Positions 1-8,759 of a stretch of DNA of 40,415 nt are shown piece after piece. Location: IMG/VR virus record IMGVR_UViG_3300031857_000467, positions 1 through 40,415 of that record. One strand, written 5' to 3'. The notes below the pieces were generated by a model that worked only from the letters and a program-made list of their open reading frames with translations, did not search any database and was not told the origin of the DNA. The stretch's first letter is position 1; every line of letters begins with the position of its first letter. The DNA comes from a virus. The translations under genes were made by a program, and so were the position numbers.

Positions 1-342
1 ATGATCCGCAAAGAAATGCCATTAAAACCGGAGGACAACCGTGTCTGGACAAAAGAAGAAATCTATAAGATATTCGACAATGACATCGCTATTTTTGAAC
101 GTGGTGTTCTTAGACTTGCTCCCGCTGTATCTGGTCGTCAAGGCGCTTTCGATGCGTGCGTCAGCTTTTCCTTCAATGCCGGACTGGGTGGGTTTCAGCG
201 CTCGTCTATTCGGATGAAAATAAACCGTGGAGATTGGGAAGGCGCAGCCGATGCGCTCTTGCTGTATTGCATGGGTGGTGGCAAAATACTGGCAGGGCTA
301 AAAAAGCGCAGGGACGCTGAAAAAGCACTGTTTCTATCCTAG
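1..342 (+). CDS. GH24-type phage lysozyme (endolysin), C-terminal part
   Basis: The peptide matches the C-terminal two thirds of T4/P22-type glycoside hydrolase 24 lysozymes, which cut the glycan strands of peptidoglycan at the end of infection. Visible family features are the VWTKEEIYKIFDNDIAIFE helix region, the QGAFDACVSFSFNAGLGGF core near residues 46-64, and the closing GGGKILAGLKKRRDAEKALF segment near residues 92-110. The N-terminal lobe, with the catalytic Glu and the Asp/Cys-Thr pair, is absent. The window starts in frame, so the gene almost certainly begins upstream and the ATG at base 1 is probably internal. The stop lies 8 bases before the next gene. A true N-terminal truncation is possible but cannot be judged here. 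Confidence 0.85.
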   Translation: MIRKEMPLKPEDNRVWTKEEIYKIFDNDIAIFERGVLRLAPAVSGRQGAFDACVSFSFNAGLGGFQRSSIRMKINRGDWEGAADALLLYCMGGGKILAGLKKRRDAEKALFLS

Positions 343-350
343 GACTGCCA

Positions 351-2411
351 ATGCCACTACAAAAAGTACTGTTTAAGCCGGGCGTCAACCGGGAGAATAC
401 ACGCTACACCACTGAAGGCGGTTGGTACGAGTGCGACAAGATTCGTTTCCGTCAAGGCAACCCTGAAGTTATCGGCGGCTGGCAGCGCATTTCTGCAGTT
501 ACTTTCCTAGGTGTATGCCGTTCACTGTGGAATTGGGTAACGCTTGCAGGTTTAAATCTAATAGGAGTTGGCACTAACTTAAAGTTCTACATTGAACGAG
601 GCGGTGCGTACTTTGATATTACTCCGATCCGGGAAACAGCAACGCTTGGAACCGACCCTTTTACAGCAAACGGCACGACTACTGTAACGGTTACGGATGC
701 TGCACATGGCTGCGTCACAGGAGATTATGTAACGTTTAGCGGCGCTACGGGTACGTACGCCAGCACACTTAATGCCCAGTACTCTGTCACAGTTACATCT
801 AGCAGTACGTACACAATCACAACACCTACAGCACTGACTGCGGGATCGTATGGCGGCTCTGCGGTTGTAGCCGCTTACCAATTAAATGTCGGCCCTGCTT
901 CCGCTGTTCCTATTGTTGGTTGGGGGGCGGGCACTTGGGGCGCAGGGCCTTGGGGTACAGGCGGCTCATCTTTGTCAACCATTCGGTTGTGGAACCAAAT
1001 CAACTATGGCGAGGACTTGGTTTTCGGCCCTCGCGGTGGCGGCTTGTATTATTGGGATGCTACCGCTGGTGTATCTACCCGAGGCGTGCTGCTTAATACG
1101 CTTGGCGGTACAGTGTCGTTTACAAACGCTTCACCCACAATAGTCACTTCCACCATACTTTACACCGAGGGCGCAGCGCTTAAGTTCTCTGGCGGCTCCC
1201 TGCCCACAGGCGTAACTGCTGGTACTACATACTATGTGTTTGAAGTAAACGGCTTAACTTTTAAACTTTTAGATGGCGCCGGTAACCCAGTTAACACAAC
1301 GTCTTCGGGTACGGGTAGTGTGTCTTTGATTGTTGACTGCCCTGTAGTACAGAACAGTTTGACTGTTTCAGACTCGTCACGGTTCATTATTGTGTTTGGC
1401 ACAAATGACTATGGCTCCAGCACAATGGATCCTATGTTGATTCGCTGGTCAGCGCAGGATGACCCCTACAACTGGACACCTGACCCCACAAACCAAGCAG
1501 GTTTTGTACGGGTATCCCACGGCTCAGAGATTGTGGCCACCGTTCAGACTCGTCAAGAGGTGCTGGTGTTTACCGACTCATCTGTGTATTCGCTGCAATA
1601 CCTTGGCCCCCCTTATGTCTGGGTACCTCAACTGCTGGGCGATAACATTTCTATCGAAAGCCCCAACGCCGCTGTAATTGCTTCGGGTATTGTGTACTGG
1701 ATGGGCATAGATAAGTTTTACTCCTACGATGGCCGTGTGCAAACGCTTAACTGTGATTTGCGTCGCTACATATTTGGGGACTTTAATCAAGCCCAAGCAG
1801 CGCAGGTGTTTGCTGGTACGAACGAAGGCTTCAACGAGGTCTGGTGGTTCTACTGCTCATCCAGTAGCAACGAGATTGATCGTTACGTCATCTACAACTA
1901 CCTAGAAAAAATCTGGTACTACGGCACAATGGCACGAACAGCGTGGCTTGACTCAGGGCTGCGTGATTACCCACTGGCAGCTACATACAGTAACAATTTG
2001 GTTAACCACGAGCAGGGACTAAATAATAATGAAACCGACACCACAGCCGCCATCAGTGCCTACATATCTTCGTCTGAATTTGATATTGGTGATGGTCATA
2101 ATTTTGGTTTTGTGTGGCGTGTTCTTCCTGACTTGACGTTTGAGAACGCAGAAAATACCCCCGCAGGGGTCGTGCCGTCTGTGAACATGACGTTGTACGG
2201 TTTGGCAAATTCAGGCTCTGGGGTGACAAGCTCGGCCAGCCAACCCGTAGCTAAGAGCAATACATACGTAATTACCGAACAGTTTACAGGGCAGATATTT
2301 ACGCGTATGCGTGGGCGTCAGATGATCTTTAAGATTGACTCTAATCAAATCAACACGGTCTGGCAGTTGGGTGCTCCGCGTATAGATATTCGTCCTGACG
2401 GCAGGCGCTGA
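351..2411 (+). CDS. Tail/nozzle-like virion protein (P22 gp10-like, tentative)
   Basis: This 686-residue protein is rich in Gly, Thr, Ser, Tyr and Trp, and beta-strand-like throughout. Its opening, with FKPGVNRENTRYTTEGGWYE and a RFRQGNPEVIGGW segment, recalls phage head-completion or packaged-DNA stabilisation proteins related to P22 gp10, which form the tail nozzle. Blocks such as EVWWFYCSSSSNEIDRYVIY and NYLEKIWYYG (about residues 495-525) look like repeated beta-propeller or beta-sandwich blades. Residues 110-170 and 255-325 contain Thr/Ser-rich Ig-like or tail-spike-like stretches (TTTVTVTDAAHG, SGGSLPTGVTAGTTYYVFEV). The stop shares one base (TGATG) with the next start. A structural role is fairly sure from composition and context; the gp10 assignment is an inference that needs a structure search. 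Confidence 0.6.
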   Translation: MPLQKVLFKPGVNRENTRYTTEGGWYECDKIRFRQGNPEVIGGWQRISAVTFLGVCRSLWNWVTLAGLNLIGVGTNLKFYIERGGAYFDITPIRETATLGTDPFTANGTTTVTVTDAAHGCVTGDYVTFSGATGTYASTLNAQYSVTVTSSSTYTITTPTALTAGSYGGSAVVAAYQLNVGPASAVPIVGWGAGTWGAGPWGTGGSSLSTIRLWNQINYGEDLVFGPRGGGLYYWDATAGVSTRGVLLNTLGGTVSFTNASPTIVTSTILYTEGAALKFSGGSLPTGVTAGTTYYVFEVNGLTFKLLDGAGNPVNTTSSGTGSVSLIVDCPVVQNSLTVSDSSRFIIVFGTNDYGSSTMDPMLIRWSAQDDPYNWTPDPTNQAGFVRVSHGSEIVATVQTRQEVLVFTDSSVYSLQYLGPPYVWVPQLLGDNISIESPNAAVIASGIVYWMGIDKFYSYDGRVQTLNCDLRRYIFGDFNQAQAAQVFAGTNEGFNEVWWFYCSSSSNEIDRYVIYNYLEKIWYYGTMARTAWLDSGLRDYPLAATYSNNLVNHEQGLNNNETDTTAAISAYISSSEFDIGDGHNFGFVWRVLPDLTFENAENTPAGVVPSVNMTLYGLANSGSGVTSSASQPVAKSNTYVITEQFTGQIFTRMRGRQMIFKIDSNQINTVWQLGAPRIDIRPDGRR

Positions 2412-3052
2412 TGACATCCAAGAACAGGATCATTACCCCTGCCCCACCCAACTTGCCGTTGGGTACGGATCAGTACGAGCGCCGGTATCAGGATCAGTTT
2501 ACGAACGTCCTGCGTTTGTACTTTAACCAACTGCAAAATGCGTTTGGTGAGTTGTTTGGCCCTACGGGTGGCAAGTATGTAGCGAACCCATACGGGGCGT
2601 TTTCCAGCGATCAAGACCAAACGGCTGTAGCAAACACTGCTACGTTGATGACATTCAATACCACTGACTTTGCTGATAGCGTAAGGATAGTCAACTCTGA
2701 AATTACTGTGGAGTACGCTGGTATATACAACTTGCAGTTTAGCGCTCAGTTTAGAAACACAGACACAGCCTTCCAAGATGTCTACATCTGGCTACGTCAA
2801 AACGGCGAAGACATTACAGGCTCAACAGGTTTTGTGTCTATTCCAAACAGACACGCTGGCACGGACGGACACGCAATTGTTGGCTGGAACTATTTTTTAA
2901 ATATGGCAGCAGGTGACCACGTTGAGATTTACTGGTCTGTGCCTAACGTTGCTGTAACTATCCAGCACCTTGCCGCTTCCGGCACGCCTACTAAGCCTTC
3001 TACGCAATCCGTCGTAGCTACACTTTCATTTGTGTCTGCGCTCCCAGCATGA
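2411..3052 (+). CDS. C1q/TNF-like jelly-roll fibre or decoration protein
   Basis: The 213-residue protein has an N-terminal helical part (about residues 1-60, DQYERRYQDQFTNVLRLYFN) followed by a jelly-roll domain of the C1q/TNF type. The signature is the run VEYAGIYNLQFSAQFRNTD, then DVYIWLRQNGEDI, then AGDHVEIYWSV, ending in SVVATLSFVSAL. In C1q-like domains these are successive strands of a trimer-forming sandwich. Such domains occur at the tips of phage fibres or on capsid fibres and bind receptors or stabilise trimers. The gene starts in the stop of the upstream gene (TGATG), so the two are probably translated together. Assignment to fibre versus head decoration is not decidable from sequence alone. 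Confidence 0.7.
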   Translation: MTSKNRIITPAPPNLPLGTDQYERRYQDQFTNVLRLYFNQLQNAFGELFGPTGGKYVANPYGAFSSDQDQTAVANTATLMTFNTTDFADSVRIVNSEITVEYAGIYNLQFSAQFRNTDTAFQDVYIWLRQNGEDITGSTGFVSIPNRHAGTDGHAIVGWNYFLNMAAGDHVEIYWSVPNVAVTIQHLAASGTPTKPSTQSVVATLSFVSALPA

Positions 3053-3086
3053 TATTATCAAACAACCCCCATTTTGAGAGGCAAAA

Positions 3087-5762
3087 ATGAGCCTGCATAA
3101 GTTTGCCGAACAGGTAGCCGCCAACGGTCGCGGTGATGACTCGTTACTTGTACACATGACGCCGGACGAAGTCCGGAATCTACAAAAGTTTGCCGAGGCT
3201 AACGGCACAACGCTGACCATCAATCCTGTTACGGGTTTACCCGAAGCTGGGCTTTTGTCTGATCTGTTTAAGGCTGTTGCCCCTATCGCCCTTGGCGCGT
3301 TCTTAGGCCCTGCTGGTGCGGCTATTGGTGGGGGCTTTATGTCTGCGGGTATGGCAGGTTTGGCTACGGGCGGCATTACAGCTTTAGCTACCGGCAGTTT
3401 GTCTCGCGGCCTCATGGCCGGATTGGGTGCGTATGGTGGAGCGGGTCTTGGCGAGAGCTTGATGAAGGCTGGTACCGGGGCACTATCGCAATCCGCTGGT
3501 GCGGGATTAGTAGGCGATGAAGCCATACAACAGGCCGTTGGTGCTAAGTTAGCCGCAGCAACCCCTATGGAGACGCTGACTGCTGGATTTAATTCAGCTA
3601 CAGCAAACCCAGCAGCTATGGGGGCTTTTGCTAAGAACAACCTTACCAATATCGGTATGGCCGCAGCGCCAATCATGGCAGGCGCTATGGTTCCAACAAC
3701 CACAAAACTAGGCGATCCCAAGGACACTGGTTATATACGGCAGTTTGATTTCAACATCAACCCAGACACAGGCAAGCCCGACCCGCTGTACGGCGTACGC
3801 GCTATGACGCCCGTCAAAGCCAGTGAGTTTGGAAACAAAACATTCCAAGGCCAGCGCGATCTGTTCAGACAACAGAACCCAAACCCCTACGAACTTGGGG
3901 TGGGGTCTTTAAACCAGCCCCCGCAACAACAGCAACAGCCAACCCCTATGGCAACGGGCGGTATTGTGGCTCTGGCCGCAGGCGGTGATTACAGATCTTT
4001 GACGAAGGACAGTTCAGCCGAAGATATTGCATCAGCCTATAAACAGTTCACCACTGCTGGCGGTGGCGATACCGCAGCCAATCAACAAGCCGCTATCAGT
4101 TACCTTACAAACCTTGGTATTGGACAAGACACAATTGGGCAAGCCTACGGCACGTATCAGGCTTCTCCTACATACACTGCTTATACAGACGCACAGATGG
4201 GCAGTTTTTTATCAAACCCCGCCAACAAAGATATAAACCTTGATCAAGCCATCATAGATACAAACGCTAACCCCGCCGATGTCAACCGTTACATTGCTAG
4301 TCTGGCGAGTCCATTTGTAGGTTCAACAGACACCACTGGCGGTTCTGGCACGCTTGGTATTTACAACCGCATGGTAGCCGAAGGTATTGACCCTACTGAA
4401 TACTACAACGCCGTTATCAGACATGACCCCAAATACGCGGGTTGGTCAAAAGAAGACATCACTCGCGGGTACAACCTCGACAAAGGTGCGTACGCGTTGT
4501 CAAAAGAACTGGGTGGAAACGTCTCTGACAAAGGCTGGGTCAAGTTTATGGATGACAACAAGTACTCCATCAATGATGCCGCCCAAGCTTTTGGATTGTC
4601 TCGCAATGAAGTTCAGCGCCGGTATGACGCAGTCAAGGCAGCGGAAAAAACAACCCCACAGACCTATGCGCCTCCCGGCACGACTAACCCTTATAGAAAT
4701 GTCAACAACCCCGGCGACATCATTACAAATCCGGATGGCACACGCACAGTTGTACCTAACATCCCCGGTCGGCCAGATGGCGGATTCATTGGCATCCAAC
4801 AGCTTAAAGATGCGTACACCGCTGGTGGCGGAAGCTTGGGCTACACATCCAGAGCGCCAAGAACTATTGACGAGTTCAACCAACTGTACAACAAGCAGAC
4901 GGGTGACTCGCTGGCCGCTTACGACTACCTCATGGGTAAAGGCGGCGGTAAGTACCCTGCTAAATCTATGGCTTCTCAAATCGCTGTGCCTTATGCTGAG
5001 TACGCGTTGGGCAAAAAGACGGTTGGTCTAAAACCTATAACGAAGACAACAGGCACCAGCACAACCACTTTTAAAGAGCCGCAAACTTATTTTGACGAGA
5101 AAGCATACCTTGCGGCTAACCCCGACGTTGAAGCTGAGATGAAAGCTGGCAAGTCTAACTTTGCGTCTGCCTACGAGCACTACTTGAGGTACGGCAAAGC
5201 CGAAGGCCGTAAGTTTACTGGCGACTACGACAGTTACCTAGCGGCTGTTGAAGCAGAAAAAGCAAGAATAGCTAACGCGGCTAATTCTGCTAATGCAGGC
5301 GGTGATGATGGTGGAGCTGCCGCTGCCGCTGCTGCCGCTTCCGCTGCTGACTCTGCTGCCGCTTCTGCAGCTAGCGCTTCCGGCACTGCTCCCGGAAGTG
5401 ATGGCTCCCCCGGTTCAGGCGCTAAACGTGGCGGCTTAATGCCTCGTGGCTACGCCGTAGGCGGCGGTCTAGGCTCTTTGGGTTCTTACTCAGACGGCGG
5501 TCGTTTGCTTAAAGGCCCCGGAGACGGTGTGTCTGACAGCATCCCTGCAACCATTGGCGCTAAACAGCAACCCGCACGCCTTGCCGATGGTGAGTTCGTG
5601 ATCCCTGCGCGTATCGTGTCTGAGTTAGGTAACGGCTCTACAGATGCAGGGGCTAAAAAGCTCTACGCCATGATGGATCGTGTACAACGTGCACGGGGCA
5701 AAACCACAGGCAAAAACAAAGTAGCGGCCAATAGTCGCGCTGACAAATATCTTCCCGCTTAA
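3087..5762 (+). CDS. Large Gly/Ala-rich virion structural protein
   Basis: The 891-residue protein starts at an ATG with GAGAGG upstream. Residues about 55-130 are a long Gly/Ala hydrophobic stretch (APIALGAFLGPAGAAIGGGF) that could insert in membranes. A GGIVALAAGG cluster lies near 291-300. A segment at about 673-711 (AYLAANPDVEAEMKAGKSNF, then HYLRYGKAEGR) matches a short helical repeat known from many secreted and phage proteins. Residues about 741-775 are an Ala/Ser tract. The C-terminus (LADGEFVIPARIVSELGNGS near 832-851, then KLYAMMDRVQ) is a block shared by many phage virion proteins. Position among virion genes suggests an internal core or DNA-ejection component. The exact role is unknown. 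Confidence 0.65.
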   Translation: MSLHKFAEQVAANGRGDDSLLVHMTPDEVRNLQKFAEANGTTLTINPVTGLPEAGLLSDLFKAVAPIALGAFLGPAGAAIGGGFMSAGMAGLATGGITALATGSLSRGLMAGLGAYGGAGLGESLMKAGTGALSQSAGAGLVGDEAIQQAVGAKLAAATPMETLTAGFNSATANPAAMGAFAKNNLTNIGMAAAPIMAGAMVPTTTKLGDPKDTGYIRQFDFNINPDTGKPDPLYGVRAMTPVKASEFGNKTFQGQRDLFRQQNPNPYELGVGSLNQPPQQQQQPTPMATGGIVALAAGGDYRSLTKDSSAEDIASAYKQFTTAGGGDTAANQQAAISYLTNLGIGQDTIGQAYGTYQASPTYTAYTDAQMGSFLSNPANKDINLDQAIIDTNANPADVNRYIASLASPFVGSTDTTGGSGTLGIYNRMVAEGIDPTEYYNAVIRHDPKYAGWSKEDITRGYNLDKGAYALSKELGGNVSDKGWVKFMDDNKYSINDAAQAFGLSRNEVQRRYDAVKAAEKTTPQTYAPPGTTNPYRNVNNPGDIITNPDGTRTVVPNIPGRPDGGFIGIQQLKDAYTAGGGSLGYTSRAPRTIDEFNQLYNKQTGDSLAAYDYLMGKGGGKYPAKSMASQIAVPYAEYALGKKTVGLKPITKTTGTSTTTFKEPQTYFDEKAYLAANPDVEAEMKAGKSNFASAYEHYLRYGKAEGRKFTGDYDSYLAAVEAEKARIANAANSANAGGDDGGAAAAAAAASAADSAAASAASASGTAPGSDGSPGSGAKRGGLMPRGYAVGGGLGSLGSYSDGGRLLKGPGDGVSDSIPATIGAKQQPARLADGEFVIPARIVSELGNGSTDAGAKKLYAMMDRVQRARGKTTGKNKVAANSRADKYLPA

Positions 5763-5772
5763 GGAATAGATC

Positions 5773-6789
5773 ATGGCCACACCAACACCAACTGCAATAC
5801 AAGAGTACCAAACAGGTTTTGCGGAACCAATCCGCCCTTACGCAGAAGAACTGCTAGGTAAAGCACAGGTTTACACTGACCCTGACCTTAACCCCTACAT
5901 GCAGTACATGGGGGATCGCGTAGCGCAGTTCACACCTTTGCAACAGCAGGCGTACGAAAATGCGGCCTTGATGCAAACTGCCCCCCAGTTGGGTGATGCT
6001 ACGGCTATGGCGGGTATGGCTGGCTTGGGCGCACTCAACACACAGTACACATTTAACCCCGCAAACTTTGATGCTGCTACTGCCAAGAACATGATGAACC
6101 CCTACATGCAAAATGTAGTGGAGCGTCAGCAAGCGGATGCTCAGCGCCAAGCAGACATTGCTCGTCAAGTTCAAGGTGCGCAAGCTGCCCGTGCAGGCGC
6201 GTTTGGTGGCAGTGGCGACTACCTCATGCGTGGGCAAGCCGCAGGTAACTTGGCTCGTCAAAAGGGCGACATCCAAGCGCAGGGCTTGCAAAACGCTTAC
6301 AACCAAGCAATGCAGCAGTTCAATACGCAGAACCAACTAAACGCTCAGCAGCAACAGTTTGGCGCAGGTCTGGGACTTCAAGGCTTGCAAACAGCCGGTT
6401 CAATGGCCAGTAACTTAGCCAATATTGGACAGACACAGTACGGGCAGAACATGGGCCTGCTCAGTATGCAGAATCAGTTTGGTGGTCAGCAACAACAGCA
6501 AGTACAGAATGTTCTGAACAACCAATATCAAGACTACCTGAACTACCAGAACTACCCATACAAGCAGATGGGCTTCATGTCCGACATGATTCGCGGCTTG
6601 CCGCTGGCTCAGCAGTCCTCCACAATGTATCAACAGCCTCCATCAATGATGTCACAGGTAGCGGGCTTAGGATTAGCTGGTGCTGGTGCATATAAAGCAT
6701 TTGGTGCTTCTGGCGGAGCTACCCAAGACCTAGAACGCCGCCCTGCTGGTCTGGCTGATTTAACTCTTTATCAAATGGGTCAGGATTAA
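5773..6789 (+). CDS. Gln-rich internal virion / ejection protein (putative)
   Basis: This 338-residue protein is helical and rich in Gln, Asn and Ala. It contains a QTGFAEPIRPYAEELLGKAQ opening, a NPYMQNVVERQQADAQRQAD helix around residues 108-130, and an AQAARAGAFGGSGDYLMRGQ block around 135-155. That block recurs in virion-associated proteins of podovirus-like aquatic phages. Residues 185-250 are low-complexity Gln/Asn repeats, and a Gly/Ala hydrophobic stretch lies near residues 295-315. The gene begins 10 bases after its neighbour and ends 2 bases before the next, so it belongs to one late transcript. The closest functional analogues would be DNA-ejection core proteins such as T7 gp14 or P22 gp7; this is inferred from size, helicity and position only. 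Confidence 0.6.
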   Translation: MATPTPTAIQEYQTGFAEPIRPYAEELLGKAQVYTDPDLNPYMQYMGDRVAQFTPLQQQAYENAALMQTAPQLGDATAMAGMAGLGALNTQYTFNPANFDAATAKNMMNPYMQNVVERQQADAQRQADIARQVQGAQAARAGAFGGSGDYLMRGQAAGNLARQKGDIQAQGLQNAYNQAMQQFNTQNQLNAQQQQFGAGLGLQGLQTAGSMASNLANIGQTQYGQNMGLLSMQNQFGGQQQQQVQNVLNNQYQDYLNYQNYPYKQMGFMSDMIRGLPLAQQSSTMYQQPPSMMSQVAGLGLAGAGAYKAFGASGGATQDLERRPAGLADLTLYQMGQD

Positions 6790-6791
6790 AC

Positions 6792-8756
6792 ATGGCTTAT
6801 ACACAACAGACCCCTATTGGCACACCTGACGTTAACCTAATTACAAAGACCTTGGCTGGTCTGCAGCCGGACTCAGCGTTGCAGCAGTATGCACAGCTAC
6901 ACAAAAACAACCCTTACATTTTGTCGTTGGCAAAGTCAGAATCAGATCGACGCAAAGCTTTACGTACAGCCGCACAAGGTCAGAATGCTGGCCAACAGCC
7001 CACAGTGGCAGATCAAAGTATTGCTGGCATGGCTACGCCTGTAATGACCGGCTCGGGTGGTACTTTGCAAACCGGTTATGGCGGCCCTGTAACAACAGGC
7101 ATGGCGTCTGGCGGTTTACCAGAAGATCAGGGTATTGCGCAGTTGCCCACACCCAATATGCAGCGTATGGCTGACGGCGGTATTGCGGGTTACGAAGACG
7201 ACGAAGAAGGCATGGCCACAGGCGGTATGGGCGGCATGTTTAACTTTGCCCAGCAAAGCGAGCCCGTGGTGCGCATGTCTGGCGGTGGTGCAGTTCAGAA
7301 GTTTGCTGGTAAAGGCGAGCAGCTTGTTCGCACAACCGACGGCGGTAAGACGTGGACACTAGACATCCCCAAAACGATTCGTGATCCTAGCGTTCCTTAC
7401 TACCGCCTGATTCCAAACCCCGCAGCTAAGTTAGCAGACATGAAGTTCCCGTCAAAAGCGGCGGCTTTGGAAGCGTTTACCACATCAACTACACAATACT
7501 CGCAAGCTCCCGGTGCAAAACCGTATTCATTAGAGTTAGGGTCTGCCCTTCCGACTCTAGACAATCTGTACGTAACACCAGAAGGACAAGGGTTTGTTCG
7601 TAATGCCGAACTGACCGATAAAGAGTTTAATGACCAAAAAAAGCCGGGTATTAGACAAAATCAAAGGCCCACTTTTGCAGGCCCCGATGCCCCAATAACC
7701 CCTCGTTTTCAACCCGGTGTAAGCGATGCACCTGCACCTGCCGCACCTGTATCTGCCGCCCCTGCGGCTACTGCAATTCCGTCATCGCCTCAAGTACCGG
7801 CAGAAAAGCCGGCAGCTTCAGCCCCTCAACGTCCTCAAACTAGCATGGGTGGTGCGCAAGGCATCAAAGCCATGTACGAGCAGTTTGCGGGCAAAGATAA
7901 TGAGCGTGACACTGAGCTAAATGAGATTGCTCAACGCATACGTGAGCAAGGCGAATCAGAAAAGTCTGCCGCCCAAAGACAACTGGATCAACTTAAGACC
8001 GATCTTGCCGCGCAAGGCGCTTACGGCAAAGACCGCGAAACTAAACTTAAAGGCAAAGAAGAGCGCATTGCCAAAGAAGAAAAGCAGAGTGGCGGGTTAG
8101 CGTTGCTTGAAGCAGGTCTGGCAATGATGTCTGGTACGTCGGCTAATGCGTTTGCAAACATTGGTCAAGGTGCAATGGCAGGAACTGCCGCGTATCGCAA
8201 GAGCATGGACAAAATTGCTGATGCTAAAGACAAGCTGGATGACGCGTATGGTCGTTTGGAAGATGTTCGCTTTAACCAAACAAGCATGAACAACTCAGAG
8301 ATTAGAAAAGCCACTGCCGATGTAGACAAGGCAGCAAATGCTGGACTTAAGAGCCTCACAGACTTTGCTGTTACCCGCTACGGCATGAAGCGCGAAGATG
8401 CCAAGACAATGTTTACTGGCGCGATGCAAGAGCGTGTGGCAAATATTGGCGCAGACGCTACGTTGGGCGCTGCAAAAATGCGGTCACAGGACAATAAAGA
8501 CTACATCAACGCTATTAAAGGGTCTGGGGCTATTGAGCAGGCGCGTAAAAACGTGATGGATCAGGTTATGAAAGCCAACAAGTACGGCACGCCTGAAGAA
8601 TTGCAAACTGCGTTTGAAGCAGAATGGAAAAAAACCTTGCAATTAAATCCAGAACTGGCAAAATTAGCAGGTACTTCCGGGGGCGGAAGTACACCTGCAG
8701 GCGGCGCAGATTTTGTTCTAAACGCCAAAACAGGACAACTTGAACCAAGAAAGTGA
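6792..8756 (+). CDS. Internal virion protein with helical C-terminus (putative)
   Basis: The 654-residue product has four parts. An N-terminal helical part is followed by a Gly-rich stretch with repeated ADGG/ASGG motifs (QRMADGGIAGY near residues 125-135), as in the upstream 891-residue protein. A Pro/Ala-rich linker covers about residues 310-350. The C-terminal half is a long charged helix/coiled coil (KSAAQRQLDQLKTDLAAQG near 395-413), interrupted near 434-465 by a hydrophobic helix (GGLALLEAGLAMMSGTSANA). Such an amphipathic segment inside a coiled coil is typical of proteins ejected with phage DNA. It sits between the Gln-rich virion gene and the giant polyvalent gene, which suggests the three form the ejected core. 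No enzymatic motif was recognised. Confidence 0.6.
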   Translation: MAYTQQTPIGTPDVNLITKTLAGLQPDSALQQYAQLHKNNPYILSLAKSESDRRKALRTAAQGQNAGQQPTVADQSIAGMATPVMTGSGGTLQTGYGGPVTTGMASGGLPEDQGIAQLPTPNMQRMADGGIAGYEDDEEGMATGGMGGMFNFAQQSEPVVRMSGGGAVQKFAGKGEQLVRTTDGGKTWTLDIPKTIRDPSVPYYRLIPNPAAKLADMKFPSKAAALEAFTTSTTQYSQAPGAKPYSLELGSALPTLDNLYVTPEGQGFVRNAELTDKEFNDQKKPGIRQNQRPTFAGPDAPITPRFQPGVSDAPAPAAPVSAAPAATAIPSSPQVPAEKPAASAPQRPQTSMGGAQGIKAMYEQFAGKDNERDTELNEIAQRIREQGESEKSAAQRQLDQLKTDLAAQGAYGKDRETKLKGKEERIAKEEKQSGGLALLEAGLAMMSGTSANAFANIGQGAMAGTAAYRKSMDKIADAKDKLDDAYGRLEDVRFNQTSMNNSEIRKATADVDKAANAGLKSLTDFAVTRYGMKREDAKTMFTGAMQERVANIGADATLGAAKMRSQDNKDYINAIKGSGAIEQARKNVMDQVMKANKYGTPEELQTAFEAEWKKTLQLNPELAKLAGTSGGGSTPAGGADFVLNAKTGQLEPRK

Positions 8757-8759
8757 TCT

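Noticed and set aside
1-342. A complete short lysozyme starting at base 1
   Set aside because: The catalytic N-terminal lobe is missing and the frame is open to the window edge, so a gene cut by the window is much more likely.
3026-3727. A 233-codon - strand frame opposite the 891-residue virion protein
   Set aside because: It is a Pro/Ala-rich shadow of the Gly/Ala-rich sense strand with no neighbours in its direction.
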